Shown: positions 1 through 12,831, numbered from the stretch's first letter. The stretch is 64,000 nt of DNA from Cyanoderma ruficeps (GCA_008694505.1 VZDJ01000662.1:124001-188000); one strand, 5' to 3'. Numbers and translations are program-made. The notes: a model not told the origin generated them from the sequence alone.

Positions 1-803
1 TTGAATTTATTACTAACAAAATCAGAGCAGGATTATGAGAAGTAAGGTAAACTCTTAAAAACATCTTCACCCCAAACATCTCTTCTTCCCAGCTCTACCT
101 CCTCCCACCAACAGCGCAGGGAGACAGGGAATGGGGGTTATGGTCAGTTCATCACATGTTGATAATGCCACTGCTTAGGGAGAGGAGTCCTTACCCTGTG
201 ACACCATGGTGCCCCTCCCACAGGAGACAGTTCTCCAGGAATTTCGCCAGTGTGAGTCCATCCCACAGGCACCAGTCCCCCTCACACTGCTCATGGGTCA
301 CTCTTCCATGGGGTGCAGTCCCTCAAAGACAGGCTGCTCCAGCCTGGGAGTAGGGCCCTCCCTCCACAAACTTCACACAGGGTCACAGCCTCTTCTCAGG
401 CCTCCACCTGCCCTGGGGTGGAGCTTCTCCATGGGGTGTGGGGGGATTTCTGTATCCCTGTGGCCCTGCATGGGCTGCAGCTGCTTCACCATGGCCTCAC
501 CACAGGCTGCAGGGAAATCTCAGCTCTGGCGCCTGGAACACCTCCTCCCCACCCTTCTCCACTGATCTTAGTGTCTGCAGAGTTGCTCCTCTCTGGCTGC
601 AGTCAAAACTGTAATTTGTTCTTAAATCTGTTATCACAGAGGCATTGCCACAATTTCCAATTGGCCCAGCCTTGACTGTGGTACCTCCGTGTTTGGAGCC
701 ATGAGGGATTGGCTTTCCTAGACATGGAAGAGACTTTTTGCTTCTGGCAAATACTCTCAAAAGCCACCCCTGTAGTTCCTCTGCTACCAAACCCAATATG
801 CCA
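1..803 (-). mobile_element. Endogenous retrovirus LTR, partial at window edge
   Basis: I recognise the sequence as a common avian LTR family that carries an internal minisatellite. Imperfect units built on CCATGGGGTGCAG / CATGGGCTGCAG occur from about 230 to 520. The minus strand has an AATAAA signal at 6-11 and a TTTAAG-type TATA-like element near 619-627, so the LTR is read leftward, with U3 at the right and the poly(A) region at the left edge. The terminal part beyond position 1 lies outside the window. The right boundary near 803 is inferred from where similarity to the remembered consensus stops; I found no target-site duplication. Long ORFs on both strands here follow from the GC-rich repeat units and are not genes. 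The family name is not certain. Confidence 0.68.
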
Positions 804-1452
804 TAGTGATATTTAATAATTGTTTCACTAGATAAATAGGTTGAGATAGGAGATGCAAGAAATGTACGAAATCCTTCCTCTGCTTCACAGACTTTTACCC
901 GGATAAAGTATGGATTTTTATTGAAGCAACCTGGTGCTTTTTTAACCTCAGATGCAGTCTGGTGAAGATGGCTCTTTCCATATTTACTATTCACTGCAGC
1001 TTCTCTGATGAGGGAAGGTGAGAAAATGTATGTAGGTCAAGATACTACAGCACCTGGTGCTGGTTCTGCACTCTTGGAAAGATGTTGTCCTCTATGAGCA
1101 AACCATACAGAATTTCCCTGAAAAATTTTCTCTGGAGCAGGTTTTGGCAAAGAGATGAGGCAAAATGATCTGTTTAAACATATTTGTAACCAAGTCCTAA
1201 TTTCATTAAATAGATAAGATCTTTAACTGGTAGCATCATCTCTGGATGAGTGGAAATATCTTCCATTATGAACTTGTTATTGTAATGCCAATGCCTGCTA
1301 ATGATCATAGTCATACTTTTGTCAGTAGAATAATCTGAATATTACATTAAGGATAAGATACCTGTTATGCCCTCCCCTGTCTCCTTTCACTGTTAGTGTA
1401 ATAATTTATTACATAAGTACTTATATATTGCATAATTTGTTATAATTGGGGT
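804..1452. other. Unannotated spacer between LTR and CR1
   Basis: AT-rich sequence with no feature I can support. A minus-strand ORF running out of the LTR to 994 has no recognisable domain. Confidence 0.5.
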
Positions 1453-2250
1453 GAATCAGAGAGTCTTCTAGTGTTTTAGGTTGGAAGGGACATTTAAGGG
1501 CTAGCTAATGGCATCCCTGAAATGCCCAGGGATGTATTGAACTAGATCAGGTTGCTCAGAGCTCTGACCAACATGACCTTGAGAATTTTCGGGGGTCGCA
1601 TATCGGCCAGCTCTCTGAGCAGCCTGGTCCAATATTTCACTGTCACCATAAAAAAATTTTTCATTACATCTAGTCTGAATTTACCCTCTTTCAGTCCAAT
1701 ACTGTTACTCCTTCTGTCATCGTATAAACATTCTATTTAAGTATTGAAAGGTCATAATAAGGTCCCACTGGTGCTTCCTCTTCCTCAGTCTCAACAGTGC
1801 CAACTCTCCCAACCATTCTTCAAAAGAAGCGTTCCATTCCTCTGATTGTTGTTGTAGCCCTTGTCTGAACCCTCTTCCACAGGTCCTTTGTCCTGTCTGT
1901 GCTGGGGACCCCAGAACTGGATGCAGCACTGCAGGTGGGGTCTCACCAGAGCTGCTCTGGATGCAGCCCAGGACACAATGGGCTTTCTGGGCTGTGAGTG
2001 CCCATTGCTGGGTCATGTCCAGCCTCTCCTCCACCAGCACTCCCAGTTCCTTCCAGCAGGGCTGGTCTGGTCTATTCATCCCCAGACTGTGTTGGTGCTG
2101 GGGATTGCTCCAACCCAGGTGCAGCATCTTGCATTTGGTCTTGTTGAGCCTCATAAGGTTACCATGGGCTCATGTCTAAAGCTTGTCCAGGTGCCTCTGA
2201 ATGACATCCTGACCCCCAGGTGTGTCAACTCTTCCATAGACTGAGATCTG
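1453..2250 (-). mobile_element. CR1 LINE fragment (ORF2 C-terminus and 3' UTR)
   Basis: CR1 is a non-LTR retrotransposon that encodes an endonuclease/reverse transcriptase and inserts by target-primed reverse transcription. Here the 3' end lies at 1453 (GAATCAGAGAGTC, a degraded copy of the ATGATTCTATGA tail) and the element runs to about 2250. The minus-strand translation from 2154 keeps the C-terminal CR1 landmarks: an NKTKCKMLHLG block, then KELGVLVEERLDMTQQ and ALTAQKAH. It then loses part of the region after RPHLEYCVQ and ends in a degraded EKR-type block near 1780. It is 5'-truncated, carries internal deletions and is not functional. Confidence 0.9.
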
Positions 2251-3108
2251 CTTACTCTAAAATGTTAAGACACTTAGTATAACATCTGGTGAGTTATCCA
2301 TGAGACTGTTATTCAGGCTAATACTGAACTTCTGGCTAGAGAACAGGAATTTGCTTGACTCAGCTGTGAGTTGAGGTTGTTTTAAAACCATGCACAGCTT
2401 TGGGTTATTTGGGGATAAGTAAATATATCTACAGAACCAGAATCTCAACATTATAAAGATCATGCCACCTAAATATTTCAAAATTTTTGGTAATGAAATG
2501 GCTGGTAATGATTTGGAAATCATTCTGCATCTGCCAAATTACACACATCTTCAGAGTGATCATATTTAGAGAATTTGGGAATTATTTATCTCAATAAGCT
2601 CTATCACGTCACTTTCTACTCTTGATTTACAATTGTAATTTTATTTGGGGTCTTTTAGGTGCCTTGAATTTGTTTAAGCTATAACATATCTGATATACTG
2701 CTTGGCCAGTAGTCATAAATCATTATGTGTCAAATCCATGTACAAAAATTTTGTTTTTCTGGAGTGTTACCTAACTATTGAATATAAAAAAAGATGAGAT
2801 AGAGAGAAATAATGGAGGTTGAAACAACGCATTTAATTTAAATGGGAAAAAGACACTAATTCAAGCATCTAGTTGTGGATAGAATGTTAAATATTTGTAT
2901 ATACTAGTTTGACTGACTTCCTTTAGGCTCCAACAATTAAAAGAGGTAGCCATCCTGGATAGTGTTGTGAGAGGTGATGAACGCCTGAGTTTGATGTGTA
3001 AGCTCAGGGGTTAGCCAGAGGTTAGGTAATGATGTTTTTTAGTGTATACAGAATTTCGTGCCACTTTTTTTCTCTATGTAAGGTATTATTTAAAAAAATG
3101 AGAAAAGG
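2251..3108. other. Unannotated AT-rich sequence
   Basis: No gene, repeat or regulatory feature recognised. A minus-strand ORF at 2257-2523 has no recognisable motif. Confidence 0.5.
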
Positions 3109-3172
3109 TGATATGATATGATATTATGATACGATGATATGATATGATTGATATGATATGATTTGAATTGAT
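3109..3172. repeat. Imperfect GATAT microsatellite
   Basis: Tandem GATAT/TGATA units interrupted by single-base changes (ATTATGATACGATG) and decaying at the right end into TTGAATTGAT. Simple-sequence repeat in otherwise plain DNA. Confidence 0.9.
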
Positions 3173-3580
3173 ACTACTCAGTAGCCACTCTGCTGGTGTA
3201 GAGCAGTTTTGTCAGAAGGTAAAGTAAATGTGTAAATGACAAATAAAAGTTAAGAGTAGAAAGTGATGACTATGCTGGGACAGACTAGTAAACCACAGGT
3301 GGCAAGTACTCTGCTTGGAAGGTTCTACTCTGGTGAATCCAAAAAACAGATATATACTGATATCATGTAGTTTCTTTTCATGTAGATATGCAGTGTTAGC
3401 TATCTAGTGAACATCACAGTGAACATCAGACCACATCAGAAAGCAATCAACAACTAATGTGCAATATTTATTTATCAAGTATTTCTGATTTCTAAAATGC
3501 TGTACTTTGGTATTTAAAATGTATATACCTATGTCAGACTTAATTTTACCCATACTTACAAGACTTGCATTTTTTTGCAG

Positions 3581-3721
3581 GAAAATACTGCACCTGTGTG
3601 TGATGTCTCAGAATGTCAAGTGTTCAGCAGGCTTCATGATATGTACACTGAGTCTTTCAGGCTCTGTGGCACATTTCAGCATGAATGTGACCAAGCATGT
3701 GGCAAAACTGTTGGGAAATAA
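3581..3721 (+). other. Candidate terminal coding exon, unidentified
   Basis: A T-rich tract ending in TTTTTTGCAG at 3571-3580 resembles a splice acceptor. From 3581 a 46-codon reading frame runs to a TAA at 3719-3721. The peptide has five cysteines (residues 7, 12, 29, 36, 40), with landmarks VCDVSECQVF, FRLCGTFQ and HECDQACGK, which is unusually cysteine-rich for an AT-rich random frame. The frame is open upstream only to a stop at 3515-3517. AATAAA occurs at 4022-4027 and 4068-4073, so an exon plus 3' UTR layout is possible. I do not recognise the protein. A frame this short is easily met by chance, and no matching upstream exon was found. Confidence 0.15.
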
Positions 3722-6700
3722 TGGCAGAATTTCACTCTTGAAGTTTTACATTGCTGAGAAACAAAATTGAAGTCCTTATTTCTCCCACACTTCACCTCTT
3801 GAAAATATGACAATTGACCTAACAGACACTATGGATTCAATCCTTTTAAAACCATCAAGAAATTTTGTTTCCAGTGACAAGATGAATGGATCCTAAATAA
3901 TTTGTTATAATAATGTTACTGAAAATAGCTATGTACAAAAAAATCATGTATTATTTTAAAAAGTTTAAAAAAATACTGATCTAATTTAATAATATATATG
4001 AACTAGTTACTACTTTCTGCAAATAAAATTTCTTTTCTGGATTCAAAACCTTTTTGTGTACTATTACAATAAATTATTTTACATTTTTAACTTTTTATCA
4101 TAAGTTGTGCCAAAATTAATTTATAACTCAGTAATTAAGACCGTAGTGTATTTATGTCCATCAAAGATTGACTGAAAATCCTTTATTAGATACTTACCTT
4201 TGGCATATTATAATTCTCATTTTTCTATTTTAGTTAGTCATTGCTCATAAAATAGTTGCTAAAAACTGAATTGCATAGTTGGAGTTAAAAAATTAAATAT
4301 GAATCACAAAAAGATTTTTTTGTTGTTCCTGAGACTGCAATGCATACTACTTACATGTCAATGCTTTACTAGTTTATTAGATAGAATAACTTCATTATAA
4401 CTTCATGCTTTAATAATGTATAAAAGCACTGCTAACATAAAGTGATACTTTTTCTTTTTACCCAGAATATGTATAGGAAAGTACAGGAAATTAACCAAGT
4501 AGTATATGGCAATCATGAATGCCAAACTTTGCACTCTGAAAAGCTGTGGTTAGACACTGACTGTATAAATCCAACCTGGGATTCTGTGGATTTTTACAGT
4601 CTTCTTAGGCTGTTTTCTCCCTAGGTTTTTTGACATCAGAGGCACAGAGGTCTTGTGTGTAGGGATCCATGTCAGAATTTAAACCTGGTTTTTGAAATGT
4701 TAGGCAACCAGCCCTTATCTAAAAATTAAATTCAGAACTCTGATCAGAATGTAGGCACTGTAATACAGTGTATACACATTTTGTGTAATGAGTAGCAACC
4801 TCTTCACAGACCACCTATCACCAGGGCTGTTGTGAGCTAAGGGGATCTGACTTTTGCAGTAAGAGAATATCAAGTTGTAGATTTGGAATGCATCTTGGTA
4901 TCCTGAAGTATTTTTTTTGTCTATGCTCTACTTAAATGCCTCCTAAGATTTCAGTTTTCCTTTGATCTACAGGCCTGCATGGGTAAAATCCAGTATTTGG
5001 TAGGAGTCTACCAACTCCTCATAACCCCCCAAAAAATTATGCCTAGGAGAAAGTTGCACAGTCCTCTAGTTATTATGATGCAATAATGTTAACTGGTAGC
5101 AATACATAACTTTCATCTCCTTCTGTTCTTTTCTTATGTCATGAATAATGTCATGATAAGAGTTTTCTGGTTGTCTTTGTATTTAAGGAAAAAATGACTG
5201 CAAGCTTAAATTCTGAGAGTGAAGTGGCAGCTTAGAAAATTTTGATTCATTGACTTGTCAGGAAAACAGACATTTCACTATCACTGTTGATGGTAATGTC
5301 CAAATGTTTTCAGTAAAGTGACAGATTCTACTGTATGGATCAGAAATAAAAGTATTGTGATAGTGCAGTGATCTTGATTCAAATATTTCTTTAGAATTGT
5401 AATATAGTTTTCTGGGTTTTAATGTTAAATGAAAGGCAACTAAACAAAAAACCCCGTTTGAGCTTCTCCTCCACCCACCCCTTTTCAGATAAACAGAGTG
5501 GACTAAGTAAAAGCAGAGTAAGCCAGAAACTGGCTGGGTTTAAATGCATATCTGCTCTACAGCTCCTGTGAGAAAAGCAGCCATTTCCTAGTACTAGGAG
5601 GAGGAGTGGTAATATTTTGCTGTTGTTTACTGGCTTTTGTTAGAAAACCTCAAAGCTCAGAGAAACCTGATTTTTTTTTTAACAGCTAACAAATGTGAAC
5701 TCAAAAGGTGCCTCATCAAACAGATGAGAAAGATGGCATATACATGGAACAACGTCTGTTTTATACAATCATCTCTTATCTAAGATACAAAAATATCTGT
5801 GTGAAATATCAGTGATTCTGTGAAAGAGCTAGGAATAGCAATTGGGCTCCTTTCTTCATTTCTTTCTCCAGGTCCACAAAATGACTGTTTTTTCAATGAG
5901 AATAGGAACAATTAGAACTGTAAAGTGACGTGAAGTTCTGTGAAAGACATATTTTGAGTGAACTGACTACATAGGAATATAGTAGACAGTGGCATCACCA
6001 TATAAAAATTTACAGGATTCATCTGAAGTCTCAGAAAAGATGGGTCTCTGCAGACCCTTGAATTTTAATTTTTTTTTTTTTACCTTTGAAACTAGCTAGC
6101 TTTGAAAATAAATGGCACCAGGCAGATTCTGTCCCCAAAAGATCAGTTCCATTACAATCCTTCAAATGAGTGGTGATTAAAGCAGGTTAAAAAACAATTG
6201 TAATATTTTATACAGTTGAAATATTTCTTTTTTTAATCTAACTTTCCATCTGTTCTCTGCTCTTCAGAAAATCTGCCTAATAACACATATGCAGAAACAA
6301 TTAGTAAAATAAACAGTGTGGACAAAAAAAGAAAACGAAAAGCAACCTCAGACCCAGAAAATTTATTTCAAACCTCTTTCTATTTGTACAACAAATAAAG
6401 GAATCTGTCTACTGCACAGACATAGTAAAAATGATTATATGAGAAAATGCTATGTGGATTAACTCATGGCAACTCTCAGAAAAATGAAATCCTTTGACAA
6501 TGCAAATCTTAGATGTGTTTTAGTGTGTTGTTAATTTCTAGTTGTCATGGTGGATGTCTGTACTCCTACCTAAAACTTAAAGATTATATGGTTCTGAGGA
6601 CTGTATTAGCACAAGCTTTATTTAACATAATTGATAAAATAGTAGTAAAGCCAAAGATCTCAAACTTAAGGGAATTAAAATGTGTAACCATCCACAGATG

Positions 6701-8489
6701 GATCATCCAGCAGCTGGATAACAGCCTTTGATATTATTTAGTGAACTATTTAAGAGATAATATTTTTTACTCAGCAATCAGAAAGCAGCTGTACATTTTT
6801 TACTTTGGTAAACCCTTTCTGTGCTTGGTGATTTTTTTGTGTTTGGCATTAAGAACTGGGCTAGAATGTCTGCTAAGATACTACATTTGGGTATTAATTT
6901 GAAAGCTGGGTCAAAAGCCTTTTGGGTTATTTACCGGATGCTTCTACACTGTGCTTTTCCGATCACTGTACAATATTTGATGGAATAAAAATTAGCTGTG
7001 TATACCTTATTTGGATGTCTTTTAAAATGAATGAGTGCATATGTGAGTTAATTTATACTAATTGATTAAACTGGTTAGGCAGAACTTTATGGTGAACAAA
7101 TAAAAGTAAATTGAGATTCAATAAATAATTAAATATTTTAAAGTTATCAACAAAACAGATTAATAGAGCAAGTTATCCTGTGAAACTGTGATGTCAACAT
7201 TAAAATAAACTTTTGTGCTGTCTTGTCTTGAGTAAAAGTAGAGATCCAACTCCCTATGGAGTGAAGTCTGTGCTTGTGCTGTGACAAATAGTGAATTATC
7301 TGGTTAGTGAAGAACAATGTGCAGCAGCCTCCATTGGATGTGCTATTTCTGCACCACTGTCCTTGGTCTATAGCAGTTCCTCTGTAATGGAGATAAATAC
7401 TGTCTATATAACTTTTTGTATGTAGTGGAGGAAATGTCTGAAACTGGTGAGGTAAATCACAGTTTTGAAGTATGTATTTATTACCATCAAAAGGGACCCT
7501 AAAGAGACTAGCTCTGTGAATACTACAAATATCTATAGTCAAATGACATGAATCCTATTTGTGTTCATTTTGTTCTTAAACTCCTGAAGAGTGGAATTGC
7601 TCTAATAAGCAATTTTTGTGCCATTTTAAAAATGAAGGCATTAACTGAAGAGAATGCTATAAGAAAGATAAGACATCTGGTATGATAAATTTCAAGAGAC
7701 TTAATATAGTAATGGCAAGAAACTACCTACAGGCTTGCCCTTTCCAAAAACAGAGCCGTGAAATCAAAGAAGGTCTTAAGACTTAAAAAAAGATCCTTCA
7801 GGAGGGTAGGGGAGACTGCTCTGTTGGCTCACAACCAAGAACATAAAGGCTTAGATAGAGAACTCTAAAGACCAACTGAAGACTTACACAACAGCAACAG
7901 TGAAACTGTAATGGTACAAATAGACATAACCTCTTGTCATACTGATACTATTGAAAAAGTAGTACAAACATCAGTAGGAAACTGAGATAGGAGGCTATGC
8001 ACTTAAGAATTCTAACACAGGTTTGAAACAACTTATTTGCTAACAAGCAGACGCAAAACTACCTTGGTATTTGAGAATTGTGAGATGGAAAGTGTGCTGC
8101 CAGTGTTCTAGGACAGACCTATATATCTGTATGCCTGGCATCTTTACTGAACCAGAGACTGAATCTGGTTATAGTCAGGGAACCCGTTCATGACCATGGG
8201 ATAAATACACTTTAAACAAGCTTTGTTTAAAGAGAGCTCTCACTTTGAATTCCTTTTGAGTGTTTTGAAAGTGTTAGGAAATACACTAGTAAATTGTGGT
8301 AGACACGTAGATTCTCAAAGGGCTTTTTAAGGAATTTCAACATCCCTAAAGAAAAATGGAAGATCTGATATGGATAAATAATTAATGGCTTGGCTTAGAG
8401 GGTAAGTTCTTGCACTGTGAGAAGCCATAGTTGTAGTTCTGCAGGTATCCTTGTATCTTTTAGCATATTAATTCATAAAAATACTAGAA
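3722..8489. other. Unannotated AT-rich sequence
   Basis: Long stretch without recognisable repeats or genes. One weak exon-like frame exists: TGCTCTTCAG ending at 6267, followed by a 42-codon frame with a KKRKRKA basic block, stopping at 6396-6398. ORFs at 4442-4624, 6513-6731 and 7147-7542 show no domain. Homopolymer runs of T and A occur throughout, for example near 5672 and 6069. Confidence 0.5.
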
Positions 8490-9145
8490 AAAAGATTGAT
8501 TCTGTGAGGTGAAAAAGTTTGCTGATGGTACAAAACTACTGAATGTAAAATGGGTGAGAGGTGACTGGCAAGAATAACAAAAGAACCTTACAAATTTGAA
8601 TGGCTGGACAGTAATACGGCAGGTGAAATTCATTGCGTTTCACATTCATGAACTGAGGTATAACAGTGATCATAATAGTTTTCCATATAAAGTAATGGGT
8701 TCAATGCATTGCTACTACTCAGGAAGAAAAGGCCTTGAAATTGAGATAGATGCTACATGGGAACAGCAAACAGAGAAATGCTTGGTAGCACCCAAAAAAA
8801 CAAGTGACATATTAGAAAAGGTTAGAAAAGGAAAAAAGAACACAACAGTTTATGATTTATGAACCTACATAAATCCATGGTTTCCCACAGCTTGAAGACT
8901 ATTAGAGGAGTGCTGGCTGGCTTCTTCGAAAAAGAATGTATAAAAGTGGAAGAAAAAAGATTCAGAGAAAAGCAACATGGATAAGCAGAAGTATGGACTG
9001 CATCTACTATTTTTGGTGCAGTTGCAGGTAATAGGACTTGTTTATTTTAGAAAATTACTAAAAGGGATAGAAGAAGTTTGCAGAATCATTATGAAAGGAG
9101 AGTAGACTGCCCAATGCCTCTTCCATTGCAACAAGCTGGGTTTGT
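8490..9145 (+). mobile_element. Old, degraded CR1-group LINE fragment
   Basis: The translation from about 8500 gives KKFADGTKLLN, the catalytic block of a CR1-type reverse transcriptase (normally FADDTKLL), with the second aspartate changed to glycine. It is followed by a LTNLNGWTV-like block matching the usual LNxW segment. Further on, ATAAATCCATGGT at 8870-8882 and a region near 8950-9100 match the downstream part of ORF2 (the RVQRRA-like and EEVxRI-like segments) at low identity. The divergence is clearly greater than in the other CR1 copies here, pointing to an old subfamily. The 3' end is not clear. The ORF at 8596-8862 is a remnant of this element, not a host gene. Confidence 0.7.
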
Positions 9146-10718
9146 TAAACACAAATTATGGAAACAAAACTGTTTTAAAACAAAAGAATGTAGTTCTTCA
9201 TGATAGAAGGTGATAGAGTTCTGCAAGTCTTTGCAGGTTGAATGCACATTGTGCAAATTGGATGTGCACATTGATTCTGTGAGACCAGAATGTTTACATG
9301 AATTTGAGTAGAGATGGAACAAGACTTTGAGGAGAGATTTACTGGTGCTTGCTCCATAGTTCTCATCACACTCTGGAAGTCACATGAACTAAAACACTTG
9401 TGGTCTGGAAAAAAAATACAAGATAACATCAGAATAGTGCTATTCTTACTCCTTCCAAGGCATAGTTGTTAGAGTGTGGATATTGTGCTCTTCATAGAAC
9501 TTAGTTTGAATAGCTCTGTTTCAGAAAATTCGAAGAAAAATGCATATTTCCTCTATTCAGAAGAAGTTTCTCTTGAGTCATGAATCATCCGGTCATGATA
9601 TATATGATGTGGTAGGATATGTTACATGTGTTTGGAGAGCTAACTAAACACAACTGGGCTGCAGCCCAAAGATCACCTCTGTGTGAATGGATAGCAGAAC
9701 TCCTTCAAATTCTTGATGCAAAAAGTCTGAGCAATTACCTGAAGGCTTGACAGATGCAAAGCAAAAGCTGGTCTGAGGTTTTCCTTATCTGGCATTTTAG
9801 TAGAGAAGTTGGCTTTACTTCTTCTCATAGTTCTATCCGCTAGCCTGTAGACCATGAGAGAGAAGGCAATAAGAGGAGGTAATGTGGCTTAGTGGCATAT
9901 TAGGATTCTCACCGCAGAGAGACTAATTGCTTCAGGGCTAATTTTGTATCTTATTGGCTGTTATATGCTAGAAATGGCTAGCTGTCTTTATTTGCTGATG
10001 AACAGGATACAGTTTCGTCAGTTACGCTGAAGCTTACATAAAAACCAAACAAATAACACAACAATTTACTGTGATTTTTAAAATTCATTCATCATGTTCA
10101 CCCTTTTGCTCCTTTGGCTTTGTGAACTATTTTCTAGCTCATATTCTGAGTGATTCTGTATAATGTAGTTGTCTTTGATTTTTCCAGAAATAGCTCATTA
10201 ACCATTTAATTGATATCTTGACCTTCCAATTGACTTTCTAATTGATGTTTCCTTTCACTGCACCTGTTCAACAATTCATTTTTATGTGCTTATTACATTG
10301 TAACAGGTTGCCTTATCTACTGCTATATATATTTTATTAATATGTATGATGCTTGGTATTTTAAATTAACCACATGTGTATTTCTGAATCCTGTATTATT
10401 TTCTTCCTGTAAAGTACAGTATTCTGAACTAGTGGGGGAAAGATTAGGCTAAATAAAACATGATGCAGAGTTTGTTTTCTTTTGAGGGGGTTTTTTGTTT
10501 GGTTTGGTTTTTTGGAGCCCAGTGACAGGCATCACTAGGATACCATGATAATATTGTAATTCTGAGTGCAAGTTTGGCAAACCATACCAATGTCATTATT
10601 TTATTTGCTATGACAGTCTTGTATTATACTGTATGCTGACCAGGCTTATACGCACTAGCATGTTTTTATTTTTCCTTTCCATGGCCTTACAGTCTGCACT
10701 GGGGAGGGAATAACTGGG
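9146..10718. other. Unannotated AT-rich sequence
   Basis: No gene recognised. A T/G-rich low-complexity patch (GGTTTTTTGTTTGG-like) lies at about 10488-10517. Confidence 0.5.
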
Positions 10719-11462
10719 TGTGACGGAGCAACAAGAATAGACAAACAGACAGTGGTCTGTGAGAAGAGTTAGAAGATGAACATCATAGCAGGGCAAAGGC
10801 AAGGGTGCTGTCCCCCAGTACCTGAGCCATAGAAATGGAACAGGTCTGTGGTGATGGTTTGGGTCAACCAGTTAGTTATCCATAGTAACATCAAGCCAAG
10901 AAATCAAGCCCTTAAGTCAGGGCCAAGGTGCTAGTCTGGTGTGTCTCCAGGCATACGGAGACAAGGCAAGCTCAGGCAACGAGAATGTGACAAGCCTGTC
11001 CTTACAAGTAACTCCTAAATCGATAGAGGGCATGCCCATCTGAAGAAGACCCGTTCACCTGCATTATAACTGGCCTAATCTGAATAGGAGGAGCAAAGTC
11101 ACAGTGGGACTAAAATGCATGCACCCCTCTGATGCTCCTGCTCTTCTTTCTCTTTGTCTTCCTATTGCCCTTCTGCTCCTGCTTTCCTTTCCCCTCTGCT
11201 CTCCTCTTCTCTTGCTGTTTTTCTCTTCAGTTGCCTCATCCTACCCTTCTACTTTCCCCTGAAGGGGTCAATGTAGAGTGAACACACAGCCAGGGATAAC
11301 GAGAGCCTGTGGGGACACGACTGGGTGTGCAGGGCAGTGTGCTAGCTTCCAGCAGCTTCCATCTATGGGGTCTACAATCACATCCTGGGTATCTGAAGAA
11401 CAGGATTGCACTGAAGGGAGAGTCACCTCCTCTATTCCCAAGTCCATCTGACCCCTTTGCAA
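10719..11462. mobile_element. LTR-like block, unidentified
   Basis: This block is markedly GC-richer than its surroundings. It begins with TGTGACGG (10719) and could end at TTTGCA (about 11461), the TG...CA ends expected of an LTR. About 450 bp of non-repetitive sequence contains TATA-like GCATTATAAC and GACTAAAATGCATG elements near 11060-11120. A strongly pyrimidine-rich tract then runs from 11125 to 11260, ending in CTTTCCCCTGAAGGGGTCA. The layout resembles U3-promoter-R of an avian endogenous retrovirus LTR. I could not find a matching target-site duplication and I do not recognise the family, so limits and orientation are tentative. Confidence 0.4.
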
Positions 11463-12217
11463 TAGATTAATTACTATTCATATGTTTAATAATGCAATAG
11501 ATGTTTCAATGTAATTGAGATGGTATAAATCACCACTGTATAGTTAATTGTGTATTTTTAATATAAATTTTTAATCACATTGTGTGCAAGCTAAAAAGAA
11601 AAAAAAAAGGCAGGAATGAAAAGACAAGAGTAATTGTAAACAACTACCAAAGGCAGTCATGCAGTTTGAGAAATAACATATATCACAGAAGCATGTTTTG
11701 CCAAAGATGTATTTTGTAGGACATGCCTATAAAATGTGTCCTTCTTATAACTCCATCCCTCACAGGAACATTAGACTTCACCAAACTCAGTTATCATTTA
11801 CTCTTGAGTGCCTCAGAGTGCTCAAGTTGTTCAAAAAATTTCCAGGCACTGTGACTGAAAAAAAGCTATTATGAAAATTTTCCTGTTTTGCTATTAGAGT
11901 AATATTTTAAGATGCTATATCTGTTCCATTGAAAAATTCTCAGAAGCATGAAATAATTAATGCAAAATTGCCGCCTTTTATTAAATACTGAAAAATGTTG
12001 ACAACTTCTTTTAATGATACCACATTGTAGCAACATCTGTCCTGAAAAAGTAACACATCTTTGATTTTAGATGTTGATTGTATTGATGGATGAGTCTGTA
12101 ACACCCAGCTGATTGCATATATTTCCCATGGAAATAAGGGCTGATTGTTCATAACAGTGTTATAGTAAACCTGAATTGTACTTGTTCTTTTAACTTCTTT
12201 CAGTATTTATATTTCAA
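11463..12217. other. Unannotated AT-rich sequence
   Basis: Nothing recognised beyond short A-runs near 11599. Confidence 0.5.
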
Positions 12218-12361
12218 GCTGCCAGGCAATGGCAATGTCTCTGGAAGTGTTCAGGAGGTGTGGCACTTGGAGAATGTGATTCAGGTGGTGATTATTGTGA
12301 TAGGTTGACAGTTAGACTAGATGATCTTTAAGGTCTCTTCCAACCTTGATGATTCTGTGAA
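12218..12361 (+). mobile_element. CR1 LINE 3' tail
   Basis: A severely 5'-truncated CR1. Only the last part of the 3' UTR remains: GGAAGTGTTCAGG, GACTAGATGATCTTTAAGG, TCTTCCAACC and the terminal GATGATTCTGTGA at about 12348-12360. Such short 3' copies are the commonest CR1 form in birds. Confidence 0.88.
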
Positions 12362-12555
12362 TTGCATTATACTCAGCAGTAGAACTAGGGAGGGGGAGAT
12401 TGGAACAGGCTGGGCCTTGGAAAAGTGAGGGTTTTTTCAATGTGTTATTTTCCTACAGTTTTGTAAGAGACACACAGGAAAAGAAAAACACTGTGGTTGG
12501 AAGTCTGAATTGCCATACTTTATTGCAAAAGTTAAGGTATGTTTATAATACAGTC

Positions 12556-12831
12556 TCACTTTGATGCAAATTTATGTGACCCTATGAACATGTGGGGAAC
12601 TAACTTGCTCTTGAGACCAAGTTTACTTTTGAATTTGAAGCTGAAATATCTGATTGACCTTTTAGCAATTTCATAAATTGCTTTCTGTGTGCAGTTCCTC
12701 TTTAGAGGAGGAGGCCTGTGTAAAAGATTTTCACTTGAAAAATTAATAGCATTCAAATTTCCTTTCTTGCTGTCTTCATACTCATTGAATGCAAAGTGGT
12801 CATCTGTAATCTTTTGTTTGGTCTTAGTTTC
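12556..12831 (-). other. Candidate terminal coding exon, unidentified
   Basis: On the minus strand a T-rich tract ends in ATTATAAG, giving an acceptor at 12832-12833 followed by an open frame of 91 codons to a stop at 12556-12558. AATAAA follows 32 bases beyond (12519-12524 on the plus strand as TTTATT). The frame is phase 0 with the longer ORF that begins at 12924. The peptide is rich in K, S and F, with landmarks ITDDHFAFNEYED, RPPPLKRNCTQ, AIYEIAKRSIRYF and KSKLVPHMF. I do not recognise it. With stop codons this frequent, one or two ORFs of this total length are expected in the window by chance, so this is a candidate, not a gene call. Confidence 0.18.

Noticed and set aside
206..994. Overlapping 119-165-codon ORFs on both strands
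   Set aside because: They lie mostly in the GC-rich minisatellite-bearing LTR, where few stops are expected. No protein domain is seen.
6268..6398. 42-codon frame after a CTCTTCAG acceptor-like site, with a KKRKRK block
   Set aside because: Short, A-rich lysine codons, and the stop overlaps an AATAAA-like run. Weaker than the two exon-like frames kept.
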